33,525 nucleotides of DNA from an uncultured Aquimarina sp. Lineage in GTDB: Bacteria; Bacteroidota; Bacteroidia; Flavobacteriales; Flavobacteriaceae. The translations under genes were made by a program, and so were the position numbers. Shown piece after piece: positions 1 to 8,403 of the stretch (within the stretch, counting starts at the first letter, position 1; each line of letters starts with the position of its first letter). The DNA lies in the NCBI GenBank assembly GCA_947495425.1, contig CANLYR010000049.1, positions 1 through 33,525 of the forward strand, written 5' to 3'. A model generated the notes under the pieces. That model made no database searches. It saw only the letters and a program-made list of their open reading frames with translations, and had not been told where the DNA came from.

Positions 1-123
1 ATTTTAAATTTTCTATCTCTTCCCATATAGAAAAGATATGAAATATTTATGACATTTTATCATAGAAATAGTATTATCTCTTCCCAGTGCATAAAAAAGT
101 CGAAACTTTCTATTCTCTATCAT

Positions 124-131
124 TATCTTTG
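124..131 (+). promoter_or_regulatory. -7 promoter box of the RNA methyltransferase gene
   Basis: TATCTTTG matches the Bacteroidota -7 consensus TAnnTTTG exactly. It ends only five bases before the ATG at 137, so the transcript would be almost leaderless. No good -33 TTG lies 17-23 bp upstream. Confidence 0.55.
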
Positions 132-136
132 CGCCT

Positions 137-946
137 ATGCAACACCAAATTAAAAGTGCTCAAAACAGTAAAATAAAATTTCTAAACCAGATTAAAGAAA
201 AATCTAGAGTTCGAAAAAAAGAAGGATATTTTATAATTGAAGGACAACGCGAAATTACTTTAGCACTAAAAGGAGGATATCGCATTACACAACTATACTA
301 TTGCTCTTCAATAATTACGAATAACGAAGTCTCAACACTGCTTAACGATTATGATGATCACATTGAATACTATGAAATTACTTTAGAGATCTATCAAAAA
401 ATTGCTTATCGAACAACCACAGAAGGAGTATTTGCAGTAGGAATTTTTAAAAATCTCGATATTAAAAATCTTGTTCTACAATCAAAAAACCCACTCATTC
501 TAATCGCAGAAGCACCAGAAAAACCTGGGAATATAGGGGCTTTACTTCGTACCGCAGATGCAGCTCAGGTAGATGCCGTTTTAATCGCTAATCCAAAAAC
601 AGACATGTATAATCCTAATATTATAAGATCAAGTATCGGCTGTTTATTTACGAATACTATAGCAACTGGAACCTCTAAAGACATTATTACTTATTTACAA
701 AATCAAAAAATTAATATGTATGGTGCTGCATTACAAGCTTCAGTTAGTTATCATACACAAGATTATACTAAACCTACTGCTATAATCGTTGGCACAGAAG
801 CGACCGGTTTAAGCAAAGAGTTTCTACAAAGTACCAATCAGAATATCAAAATCCCAATGAGTGGTGTGATAGACTCAATGAATGTTTCTGTAGCTGCAGG
901 GATTCTAATTTTCGAAGCTAAACGGCAACGAAATTTTATGGACTAA
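137..946 (+). CDS. TrmH/SpoU-family RNA 2'-O-methyltransferase
   Basis: This 269-residue protein is a SpoU (SPOUT-class) methyltransferase, predicted to transfer a methyl group from S-adenosylmethionine to a ribose 2'-OH in rRNA or tRNA. The N-terminal part (about 1-100) resembles the SpoU substrate-binding domain. All three SPOUT motifs are visible: EKPGNIGALLRTADA (128-142), NPNIIRSSIGCLF with the conserved Arg164 (159-171), and the knot motif from about 237 to 262 containing DSMNVSVAAGILIFEAKRQR. GTEATGLS at 219-226 is the usual GxExxGLS loop. The target nucleotide cannot be read from sequence, so no gene symbol is given. The ATG is favoured because a promoter box lies immediately before it. 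The next gene starts 99 bp downstream. Confidence 0.9.
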   Translation: MQHQIKSAQNSKIKFLNQIKEKSRVRKKEGYFIIEGQREITLALKGGYRITQLYYCSSIITNNEVSTLLNDYDDHIEYYEITLEIYQKIAYRTTTEGVFAVGIFKNLDIKNLVLQSKNPLILIAEAPEKPGNIGALLRTADAAQVDAVLIANPKTDMYNPNIIRSSIGCLFTNTIATGTSKDIITYLQNQKINMYGAALQASVSYHTQDYTKPTAIIVGTEATGLSKEFLQSTNQNIKIPMSGVIDSMNVSVAAGILIFEAKRQRNFMD

Positions 947-1044
947 AAGACCGAAAATAACTCAATAAATAAATTAAAATCATTAACTTTCCGCTATTCC
1001 TACATATCCCTAATGCTTAACAAACCACTAATCGCCAAAAACCA

Positions 1045-2277
1045 ATGACCCCAAATTCCCTATTTTATTTATTAATTGCAATCATTATTATCGTATTTGT
1101 AATAGATTCTTTGTTAGATATTCTTAATGCAAGACATTATAACGATAACATCCCAGAAGAGCTATCCGATGTTTATCCCAAAGATGAATATCAAAAATCT
1201 ATAGCATATAAAGAAGCTAACTACAAGTTCAAACTAGTGTCATCGAGTATATCACTTTGTATAATGCTCGTTTTTTTCTTTTTAGATGGTTTCGCCTGGG
1301 TAGATGGTGTGGCAAGGAGTATTTCTGATAACCCTGTAGTCATTGGACTTATTTTTTTTGGAATAATAATGATTGGAAGCGATATCCTTTCTACTCCTGT
1401 TGTATACTACAAAATTTTTGTCATCGAAGAAAAATTCGGTTTCAACAAAACTACTACCAAAACTTTTTTTATTGATAAAATAAAAAGCATTATTATGATG
1501 ATTATAGTAGGAGGAGCACTTTTATCATTAATTATATGGTTTTATGAAATTACAGGAAAATACTTCTGGATGTATGCGTGGGGATTAGTATCAGTATTCA
1601 CATTGGCGATGAATATGTTTTATGCAAAGCTTATAGTTCCTATATTTAATAAACAAACATCATTAGAGCCTGGAGAGCTTAGAGATACAATACATGAATA
1701 TTCTAAAAAAGTAGGGTTTCGATTAAAAGATGTATTTGTCATCGATGGATCTAAAAGAAGTACTAAAGCTAACGCATATTTTTCAGGATTTGGTAGCGAA
1801 AAAAGAATTACGTTATATGACACTTTAATTGAAGATTTAAATAAAGAAGAAATTGTAGCAGTACTTGCCCATGAAGTAGGACATTATAAAAAAAGACATG
1901 TAATAGTCAATTTACTATTATCAGTAGCTATTACGGGCTTAACTTTATGGTTTTTATCACTTTTTATATCAAATCCTCTTCTTTCTGAAGCTCTAGGGGT
2001 AGAAGTTCCTTCATTTCACATAGGATTAATTGCCTTTGGAATCCTATATAGCCCCATTTCAGAAATTACAGGTTTGATCATAAATTCTGTATCTAGAATA
2101 TTTGAATATCAAGCAGATGAGTATGCAAAAACAACATATGATAGCGAAGCACTAATCAGTAGTTTAAAAAAACTTTCTAAAAACAATCTAAGCAATCTAA
2201 CGCCACATCCAGCAATGGTATTCATCCATTACTCTCATCCTACACTGCTTCAAAGAATCAAAAAACTTAGAGAATAA
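1045..2277 (+). CDS. M48-family membrane zinc metalloprotease (Ste24/CAAX protease-like)
   Basis: This 410-residue integral membrane protein resembles Ste24-type endopeptidases. The zinc site is intact: HEVGH at 276-280 gives two His ligands and the catalytic Glu, and EYQADEYA (354-361) supplies the third ligand Glu354 in the family's ExxxD motif. STKANAYFSGFG (239-250), just before the HExxH helix, is also typical. Hydrophobic segments lie near 8-25, 68-80, 98-120, 148-167, 175-198, 287-309 and 325-348, the number expected for Ste24. In bacteria such enzymes act in membrane-protein quality control; the substrate here is unknown because bacteria lack the eukaryotic prenylated partner. It stands 99 bp from the previous gene and 181 bp from the next, so it may be transcribed alone. 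Confidence 0.9.
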   Translation: MTPNSLFYLLIAIIIIVFVIDSLLDILNARHYNDNIPEELSDVYPKDEYQKSIAYKEANYKFKLVSSSISLCIMLVFFFLDGFAWVDGVARSISDNPVVIGLIFFGIIMIGSDILSTPVVYYKIFVIEEKFGFNKTTTKTFFIDKIKSIIMMIIVGGALLSLIIWFYEITGKYFWMYAWGLVSVFTLAMNMFYAKLIVPIFNKQTSLEPGELRDTIHEYSKKVGFRLKDVFVIDGSKRSTKANAYFSGFGSEKRITLYDTLIEDLNKEEIVAVLAHEVGHYKKRHVIVNLLLSVAITGLTLWFLSLFISNPLLSEALGVEVPSFHIGLIAFGILYSPISEITGLIINSVSRIFEYQADEYAKTTYDSEALISSLKKLSKNNLSNLTPHPAMVFIHYSHPTLLQRIKKLRE

Positions 2278-2303
2278 AATCCAGCATATAAGTACTTGGT
2301 GGT

Positions 2304-2320
2304 TACAATTCTTAATTGTA
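2304..2320 (+). terminator. Short hairpin downstream of the M48 protease gene
   Basis: TACAATT and AATTGTA form a perfect 7-bp stem around a CTT loop, 27 bp after the stop codon. The following tract is AT-rich but not a clean T-run, so this is at best a weak terminator. Confidence 0.35.
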
Positions 2321-2458
2321 CATTTAATTATTATTGAATAAATTATGATAATTTGTCGTTGATATTAACATAAGGCATAATTTTTGTAAACAGTTAATAT
2401 CATTATGGGAAACATTACACACGATACTAAATAGGGCTTTCTTACAAAATTTTGTGAT

Positions 2459-4663
2459 ATGACCGAAGCTGCTATAGAGGAAGAAAATAAACAAATTGCT
2501 AAGCAATATAAAGAACTGCTTCGTATTAGTTATAGGGATCTCACCAAAGAGGATAAAAAACTAATACGGCAAGCTTTTGATATTGCTGTCGATGGTCATA
2601 AAGACCAAAGACGCAAAAGTGGCGAAGCTTATATTTTTCACCCAATCGCTGTAGCAAAAATTGTTGCCAGTGAAATAGGATTAGATGCTACATCTATTGT
2701 AGCAGCATTACTACACGACGTTGTTGAAGACACAGAATATACCCTCGTAGATATAGAGCAGATGTTTGGTGAGACCGTAGCTAGAATTGTAGATGGACTT
2801 ACCAAAATATCTTCTTTGAAAAAAGACAAGGATATATCCTTACAGGCAGAAAATTTCAGAAAAATGTTACTTACTCTTAATGATGATGTACGTGTTATCA
2901 TTATTAAGATTGCAGATCGTTTACACAACATGCAAACGATGGACGCCATGAGACCAGATAAGCAAGTAAAAATAGCTTCTGAAACCTTATATATCTATGC
3001 TCCTCTTGCTCACAGAATAGGGCTCTATAACATCAAAACTGAATTAGAAGATTTAGGTCTAAAGTATACGCAACCTGAAGTTTACAAAGATATTTTTGAA
3101 AAAATAAAAGAAAGTAAAGAAGAACAGGACGAGTATATTAAAAAATTCTCGGATCAGATTAAAGTTGGACTCGACAGAGAAGAATTAAATTATGAAATAA
3201 AAGGAAGACCAAAATCCATTTTTTCTATACGCCGAAAAATGGTAAAGCAAAATGTTTCCTTTGATGAAGTCTATGATAAGTTTGCAGTACGTATTATATA
3301 TAAATCAGATATCGAGAATGAAAAATTCGTTGCCTGGAAAATCTATACCGTAGTAACAGACTACTACAGACCCAACCCAATTCGATTAAGAGATTGGATT
3401 TCTCAACCCAAATCAACAGGATATGAAGCATTACATATTACTGTTATAGGACCAGATAGTAGATGGGTAGAAGTACAAATCCGAAGTGAACGCATGCACG
3501 AAATAGCTGAAAAAGGGTATGCAGCACATTATAAATATAAAAATAACGAACAAAAACAAGATCAGGGACTAGATGGATGGCTAAATAGATTGCAAGAAGC
3601 CCTTGAAAATTCTGAAACTAATGCTGTAGATTTTGTGGAAGAATTCAAGCTAAACTTATATGCAAAAGAAATATTTGTTTTCACACCAGAAGGCGATTTA
3701 AAATCCTTACCCAAAGGAGCCACAGCACTCGACTTTGGTTTCGGGGTACATACCGAAGTTGGCTTAAAAACACGTGGGGCACGCGTTAACGGAAAATTAG
3801 TACCACTAAGTCAAGAACTTAAAAGTGGTGATCAGGTAGAAATTATTACTTCTACAAAATCAAAACCCTCTTCTAACTGGCTAGATTATGCCACTACAGC
3901 CAGAGCCAGATCAAAAATAAAATCAGCACTGCGCGATGAAAAGAAACAAATCGCTGAAGAAGGTAAAGTTATATTAAAGCGCAAACTACGCTCTCAAAAA
4001 ATAACCATGAGTGAAAAAGTGGTTAATGAGCTTGTGCTTTATTTCAAACTAAAAACCAGTTTAGATCTTTTTTATAGAGTTGGAATAGGAACTATAGATA
4101 ATCAAAAGATCAAAGAGTTCGCAACCACGCGTAGTAATGTTTTCATGAATTTTATCAAAAATAGAATTCGAAAAGGCAATATTAAAGATGTAAATAAAGA
4201 AGAAATTACTTCTAAGTATGATCTTCTTGTTTTTGGTAAAGATTTAGAAAAATTAGAATACAAACTATCTAATTGTTGTAATCCAATTCCGGGAGACGAT
4301 GTATTTGGTTTCATCACAGTTAATGAAGGGATAAAAGTTCATAAAAAAAATTGCCCTAATGCATTACAATTACAAAGCAATTATGCATACAGGATTATGC
4401 CTGCAAAATGGATTGATTCTAGCCAAGAAGAGTTTAAAGCCGTTATAAGATTAAATGGAATCGATAACATTGGCGTAGTGAATGAGGTAACTCAGATTAT
4501 ATCAAACAACATGCACCTTGCCATTTACAATATGAATTTTGATACTAATGATGGAGTTTTTATCGGTAAAATAACTGTGGGTGTAAAGAATAAAAACACC
4601 TTAAAAACTGTGATGAAAAATCTTTCAAAAATAAATGGTATTGACAAAGTAGTAAGAGAGTAG
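2459..4663 (+). CDS. Bifunctional (p)ppGpp synthetase/hydrolase, RelA/SpoT family
   Basis: At 734 residues this is a full-length Rsh protein controlling the stringent-response alarmone. Domains in order: HD hydrolase (about 45-155) with His61, the HD pair at 86-87 in LLHDVVEDTEYT and Asp153 in IADRLHNM; synthetase (about 240-360) with GRPKSIFSIRRKM (249-261) and the EVQIR motif holding the catalytic Glu338; TGS domain (403-464); zinc-finger-like region with paired Cys606-Cys607 and a further Cys near 632; C-terminal ACT domain (about 658-734). Both catalytic domains keep their key residues, so synthesis and hydrolysis are both expected, as usual for the single long Rsh of Bacteroidota. The order rsh, fur, purA fits a conserved flavobacterial neighbourhood, although 294 bp with its own repeat and promoter separate it from fur. 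Confidence 0.95.
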   Translation: MTEAAIEEENKQIAKQYKELLRISYRDLTKEDKKLIRQAFDIAVDGHKDQRRKSGEAYIFHPIAVAKIVASEIGLDATSIVAALLHDVVEDTEYTLVDIEQMFGETVARIVDGLTKISSLKKDKDISLQAENFRKMLLTLNDDVRVIIIKIADRLHNMQTMDAMRPDKQVKIASETLYIYAPLAHRIGLYNIKTELEDLGLKYTQPEVYKDIFEKIKESKEEQDEYIKKFSDQIKVGLDREELNYEIKGRPKSIFSIRRKMVKQNVSFDEVYDKFAVRIIYKSDIENEKFVAWKIYTVVTDYYRPNPIRLRDWISQPKSTGYEALHITVIGPDSRWVEVQIRSERMHEIAEKGYAAHYKYKNNEQKQDQGLDGWLNRLQEALENSETNAVDFVEEFKLNLYAKEIFVFTPEGDLKSLPKGATALDFGFGVHTEVGLKTRGARVNGKLVPLSQELKSGDQVEIITSTKSKPSSNWLDYATTARARSKIKSALRDEKKQIAEEGKVILKRKLRSQKITMSEKVVNELVLYFKLKTSLDLFYRVGIGTIDNQKIKEFATTRSNVFMNFIKNRIRKGNIKDVNKEEITSKYDLLVFGKDLEKLEYKLSNCCNPIPGDDVFGFITVNEGIKVHKKNCPNALQLQSNYAYRIMPAKWIDSSQEEFKAVIRLNGIDNIGVVNEVTQIISNNMHLAIYNMNFDTNDGVFIGKITVGVKNKNTLKTVMKNLSKINGIDKVVRE

Positions 4664-4665
4664 AC

Positions 4666-4756
4666 TGCCTCGAGACAAACCCGCGAGGCATTAGTAGGAA
4701 ACGAACTTTTAATTTCGAGGCAAGCCTTGGGGCATTATACCCTTTGGCGGTGCCAA
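4666..4756. repeat. Palindromic intergenic element with three hairpins
   Basis: Just after the rsh stop codon, TGCCTCG (4666-4672) is complementary to CGAGGCA at 4684-4690 and again to CGAGGCA at 4716-4722, so one arm has two possible partners. A third hairpin, TTGGC-GGT-GCCAA, lies at 4744-4756. The tract is much richer in G+C than its surroundings. It could end rsh transcription, but no T-run follows. It looks like a dispersed palindromic repeat, which a genome-wide nucleotide search would settle. The rest of the 4757-4936 interval shows no gene. Confidence 0.45.
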
Positions 4757-4936
4757 TAAATTTGAAAACATAGACAATACCTTCATGAGTTAAAGAAACT
4801 AATAATCAAATAAAACCACAGTACTTGTATGCTTCAAATTTTAGATAATGAATAAAATTCCAAAACACCGATTTTAAAAAGGCACACATACTTTCAATTC
4901 CTTATCGAGCTGTTAGGGGGCTAATAAAAAATAATG

Positions 4937-4944
4937 TAACTTTG
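4937..4944 (+). promoter_or_regulatory. -7 promoter box for fur-purA
   Basis: TAACTTTG is an exact TAnnTTTG match ending 13 bp before the fur ATG. Twenty bases upstream there is only TTAG (4913-4916), a poor -33. It separates fur-purA transcription from rsh. Confidence 0.6.
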
Positions 4945-4957
4945 CTTTTTTAAGCGT

Positions 4958-5425
4958 ATGAGTATTAGATCAACCACACAAAACGACCAAAATATCGTTA
5001 AAAACGTGTTTACCAGTTTCTTAGAAGAAAATGGTCATAGAAAAACACCAGAACGATATGCAATACTTCAAGAAATCTATGAAAGTGATGAGCATTTTGA
5101 TATAGAATCTTTGTACATCAAAATGAAAAATAAAAACTATAGGGTAAGTCGTGCAACCTTATATAATACTATTGAACTTTTATTAGATTGTAAATTAGTG
5201 CGAAAGCATCAATTTGGGCAAAACCAGGCGCAATACGAAAAATCATATTTTGACAGACAACATGACCATCTTATTCTAACCGATACTGGAGATGTTTTAG
5301 AATTCTGCGATCCAAGAATTCAATCTATAAAAAAAACAATAGAAGAAATTTTTGATGTAGATATTACCAATCATTCATTATATTTCTACGGCACTAAAAA
5401 AAAACCAAATAATCAAGATAACTAA
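4958..5425 (+). CDS. fur: Fur-family metal-dependent transcriptional repressor
   Basis: This 155-residue protein has the Fur layout: an N-terminal winged helix with the recognition helix at [12 protein letters not shown] (64-75) and a C-terminal dimerisation domain with HDH (102-104) and His139 as likely metal ligands. The CxxC pair that usually holds structural zinc is replaced by LTDT (107-110), and only Cys78 and Cys117 remain, so the classical structural zinc site is absent. This may be a lineage trait rather than damage, because the surrounding sequence is well formed. It probably represses iron-uptake genes under iron sufficiency, but other Fur-family specificities cannot be excluded. 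Its stop codon shares one base with the purA start (TAATG), which indicates translational coupling. Confidence 0.88.
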   Translation: MSIRSTTQNDQNIVKNVFTSFLEENGHRKTPERYAILQEIYESDEHFDIESLYIKMKNKNYRVSRATLYNTIELLLDCKLVRKHQFGQNQAQYEKSYFDRQHDHLILTDTGDVLEFCDPRIQSIKKTIEEIFDVDITNHSLYFYGTKKKPNNQDN

Positions 5426-6696
5426 TGGCGGTAAACTTATTACTTGGTCTTCAATGGGGAGACGAAGGTAAAGGAAAAATTGTAGACGTTCTTACAAAAG
5501 ATTATGATATAATTGCAAGATTTCAAGGGGGACCAAATGCAGGTCACACTTTAGAATTCGATGGAATTAAACATGTATTACATACCATACCTAGTGGTAT
5601 TTTTCATGATAAAGCCATAAATCTGGTCGGAAATGGAGTGGTAATAGACCCCGTAATTTTTAAAAAAGAATTAGATAACCTAAATAAATTTAATTTAGAT
5701 TATAAATCTAAGCTATTAATTTCTAGAAAAGCACATTTAATTCTTCCTACACATAGAATCCTAGATGCTGCTTCTGAAGCCGCTAAAGGTAAAGCAAAGA
5801 TAGGATCTACCCTAAAAGGTATTGGGCCAACATACATGGATAAAACTGGTAGAAATGGTATTCGTGTAGGTGATCTTGAGCTAAGTGACTGGAAAGAAAA
5901 ATATCGTTCGCTAGCCAATAAACATGAAGCGATGATTGATTTCTACGATTCTAAGATAGAATATGATTTAGAAGAATTAGAGCGTGAGTTTTTTGAAGCT
6001 ATAAAAGTTTTAAAATCGCTCACTTTTATTGATAGTGAGGAATACTTATATCAAGCACAGAAAGAAGGGAAAACTATTCTAGCAGAAGGTGCCCAGGGAT
6101 CTTTATTAGATATTGATTTTGGCACATATCCCTTTGTGACTTCATCAAACACCACTGCGGCTGGTGCGTGTACTGGCTTAGGTATTGCACCTAATAAAAT
6201 TAAAGATGTTTTTGGGATTTTCAAAGCCTATACCACAAGAGTTGGTAGTGGCCCCTTCCCTACCGAATTATTTGATGAAGATGGGGAAACTATGGCTCGT
6301 GTAGGACACGAGTTTGGAGCTACTACAGGAAGACCGAGAAGATGTGGATGGCTAGACCTTGTTGCATTAAAATATGCAGTACATGTAAACGGAGTTACAA
6401 AATTAATGATGATGAAGGGTGATGTGCTTAGTGGATTTGACACCTTGAAAATATGTACCGCATACAAATATAAAGGAGAAAAAATTACTCATCTACCTTA
6501 CAATATTGAACCTGAAAATGTAACGCCTATTTATACTGAAATAAAAGGGTGGTCTGAAGATCTTACAGGTATGACTGAATCCTCACAATTACCAAAAGAG
6601 TTAAATGAGTATATCGCTTTTTTAGAAAAAGAACTAGAAACTCCAATTACCATTATTTCTGTTGGGCCAGATAGAACCCAAACTATTCATAGATAA
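5425..6696 (+). CDS. purA: Adenylosuccinate synthetase
   Basis: PurA makes adenylosuccinate from IMP, aspartate and GTP, the first committed step to AMP. The 423-residue length is normal. The GTP-binding loop WGDEGKGK (11-18) holds the catalytic Asp13, and GPNAGHT supplies His41. Further signatures are GAQGSLLDIDFGTYPFVTSS in the middle and TTGRPRRCGWLDL later, which contains the Arg residues that bind the substrate. The gene begins inside the fur stop codon, so the two are co-transcribed and probably translationally coupled. It is the last gene of this plus-strand block and is followed by an inverted-repeat element and a terminator. Confidence 0.97.
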   Translation: MAVNLLLGLQWGDEGKGKIVDVLTKDYDIIARFQGGPNAGHTLEFDGIKHVLHTIPSGIFHDKAINLVGNGVVIDPVIFKKELDNLNKFNLDYKSKLLISRKAHLILPTHRILDAASEAAKGKAKIGSTLKGIGPTYMDKTGRNGIRVGDLELSDWKEKYRSLANKHEAMIDFYDSKIEYDLEELEREFFEAIKVLKSLTFIDSEEYLYQAQKEGKTILAEGAQGSLLDIDFGTYPFVTSSNTTAAGACTGLGIAPNKIKDVFGIFKAYTTRVGSGPFPTELFDEDGETMARVGHEFGATTGRPRRCGWLDLVALKYAVHVNGVTKLMMMKGDVLSGFDTLKICTAYKYKGEKITHLPYNIEPENVTPIYTEIKGWSEDLTGMTESSQLPKELNEYIAFLEKELETPITIISVGPDRTQTIHR

Positions 6697-6714
6697 GCAC
6701 TTTAATTCAAAAAA

Positions 6715-6874
6715 TGAACTCATTTTGAGTGGTAGTTTTAGTCCGAAAAGTTAAGCTTTTGTGCCATAACGAAGTTATTTTTTTTAACATAGCCTTAGCT
6801 ACGTTGAAAAAACAACAAAATTAGGGTAAAAAATGTGAATTTTGCAGGCAAAAGTACTATTCAAGGTAAGTTCA
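6715..6874. repeat. 160-bp imperfect inverted-repeat element (MITE-like or structured RNA)
   Basis: The first 25 bases (6715-6739, beginning TGAACT) and the last 25 (6850-6874, ending AGTTCA) are inverted copies matching at 19 of 25 positions. Four of the six differences would still pair as G-U in a plus-strand RNA. Inside are a 15-bp hairpin (6779-6793 with 6798-6812, loop CTTA, one mismatch and one G-U), ATAAC-GAA-GTTAT (6766-6778), and CAAAATT/AATTTTG (6816-6822 with 6838-6844). The element fills the purA/PD40 intergenic gap. Terminal inverted repeats and lack of coding capacity suggest a non-autonomous mobile element; a structured transcript is the alternative. No target-site duplication was identified. 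Confidence 0.6.
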
Positions 6875-6881
6875 ATACAAT

Positions 6882-6912
6882 AAAATCATCAGACCATTAG
6901 TTTGATGATTTT
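6882..6912. terminator. Bidirectional terminator between purA and the PD40 gene
   Basis: AAAATCATCA (6882-6891) pairs perfectly over 10 bp with TGATGATTTT (6903-6912) around an 11-base loop. A T-run follows on the plus strand and the A-run on the left arm gives U residues on the minus strand, so it can serve both convergent genes. Its right end abuts the stop codon of the minus-strand gene (6913-6915). Confidence 0.8.
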
Positions 6913-8088
6913 TTATTCAAATACATGATCTGTTGGTTCAAAACGAGGATATCCTTCTTCATTAGCCTTCACATCTATAATTCTTTCTAGCTTCTTGATC
7001 GTTTTTAGTCTAGGTTGATATGCTTTTGGAAATGAGACCAACTGCCTAAAGCCATATATGTCATCGTTATCTTTACCTCCTTTGCGATTACTAGCAAAGA
7101 ATCCTATTTCATTTTCTTCATTAATAATGAAAGTAAAGTCATCATGAGGACTGTTTATGGGTTCTTCTAAATTATACACCATTATGTCTTTGTTCTGATC
7201 TGGTAGCGCCATAAAAATATCCAGTCCACCTAAGCCTTTATGCCCATCACTGGCAAAAAACAACTTGCCTCGATCACTTATATATGGAAAAGTTTCTCGT
7301 CCATCAGTATTGATTTGACCACCCAAATTCTTAGGAGCACTAAAACTTCCATCTTCCTTTATTTCTACAACATACAAATCAGATTCACCAAAACTCCCGG
7401 GCATATCACTAGCAAAATACAAAAACTTGCCATCTGGAGATAATGCAGGATGTGCTATAGAATACTCATCACTACTAAACGGTAATTCTACTACATTCTT
7501 CCATTTTCCTTCATCATAATTTGCGCTATATATTTTTAACAAAACTGTACCTTTAGTATTTCTTTTAGGCACTTTATTAGAATAGTTATTTCTTGTAAAA
7601 TATACTGTCTTTTTATCTTTACTAAAAACCGCCGAGGATTCATGGAATTTTGTATTTACACCACCTTTCAACTTTTTAGCTTTTTGTTTATCAGATTTTT
7701 TAGCTGTGATATACAAATCTAGAAAAGGTTGATCATTTTGTTCATCAAATGTTTTAGAAATACTACTAATGTTTCGAGAAGAAGCAAATACTAATTCCCC
7801 ATCATAAAAACTAGGTGCATATTCTGAATATTCTGAATTTATATTCAAGAATTTTACAATAAATCGCTCAGATTCTTTTTCTTCAAGTGTAAGAGCATTC
7901 AATAATGAATTATACTCAAACTCTTTGCTTGAAATATGTTCCCCATCATATGTATACACATCTGATATTACGTTATTGTGAATTTCATCAGTATCAATAA
8001 AAGCAGATGTAATAAAAGCTTCATTTGTTTTTTCTAACTGTTCCCATTGAGAAAATACTGTCCCCCAAAGGTTTTTTTTCAAAAACAT
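6913..8088 (-). CDS. Truncated PD40 beta-propeller protein (remnant of a TPR-PD40-OmpA type protein?)
   Basis: The 391 residues match the central propeller of Bacteroidota envelope proteins that normally run signal peptide, TPR, PD40 propeller, regulatory domain and OmpA domain (the type IX secretion protein PorE has this plan). PD40 blades are visible at SEYAPSFYDGELVFASSR, HESSAVFSKDKKTVYFTRN, AHPALSPDGKFLYFASD, ETFPYISDRGKLFFASDG and the segment ending in DDIYGF. There is no signal peptide, no recognisable TPR region and no OmpA domain; the last 45 or so residues are unlike the usual continuation. Three stop codons (TGA TAA TAG) stand directly before the ATG in frame, so it cannot extend upstream. 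The frame itself is intact. It may be a decayed paralogue or a small free-standing propeller; without a signal peptide export is doubtful. Confidence 0.75.
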   Translation of the reverse strand: MFLKKNLWGTVFSQWEQLEKTNEAFITSAFIDTDEIHNNVISDVYTYDGEHISSKEFEYNSLLNALTLEEKESERFIVKFLNINSEYSEYAPSFYDGELVFASSRNISSISKTFDEQNDQPFLDLYITAKKSDKQKAKKLKGGVNTKFHESSAVFSKDKKTVYFTRNNYSNKVPKRNTKGTVLLKIYSANYDEGKWKNVVELPFSSDEYSIAHPALSPDGKFLYFASDMPGSFGESDLYVVEIKEDGSFSAPKNLGGQINTDGRETFPYISDRGKLFFASDGHKGLGGLDIFMALPDQNKDIMVYNLEEPINSPHDDFTFIINEENEIGFFASNRKGGKDNDDIYGFRQLVSFPKAYQPRLKTIKKLERIIDVKANEEGYPRFEPTDHVFE

Positions 8089-8403
8089 CTATTATCAGTT
8101 TTTTGATGATTATCTTATATTCCCTAACGTATTCTAATATAACAATATCTATAACTCACTATTCGCAATTGTATTTATATAATCAATCCGAATAGTTCAA
8201 AGTATTTTAATAAAGAAAAGTTAAGGTAATGCTATCCCCATAGCACTAATTGTATTCACCTTGTTATTCCGATTGCAATTTACTGATGCCTAAGCACATA
8301 AAGTGTTAAATAATTTAAAAATTTATTCTTTAGATTATTATTGTACGTTACTCATATGATTAAAATTGACTAATAGCGAGCGCTTTTCTAGGTTTTAGAG
8401 GTT

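Noticed and set aside
2324..2506. 60-codon minus-strand frame overlapping the start of rsh
   Set aside because: It overlaps the promoter and start of a certain gene, has no family resemblance, and its Asn/Leu/Cys-rich composition is typical of AT-rich random reading.
6913..8088. PorE or another type IX secretion component
   Set aside because: Only the propeller is shared. The signal peptide and the OmpA peptidoglycan-binding domain needed for that role are absent.
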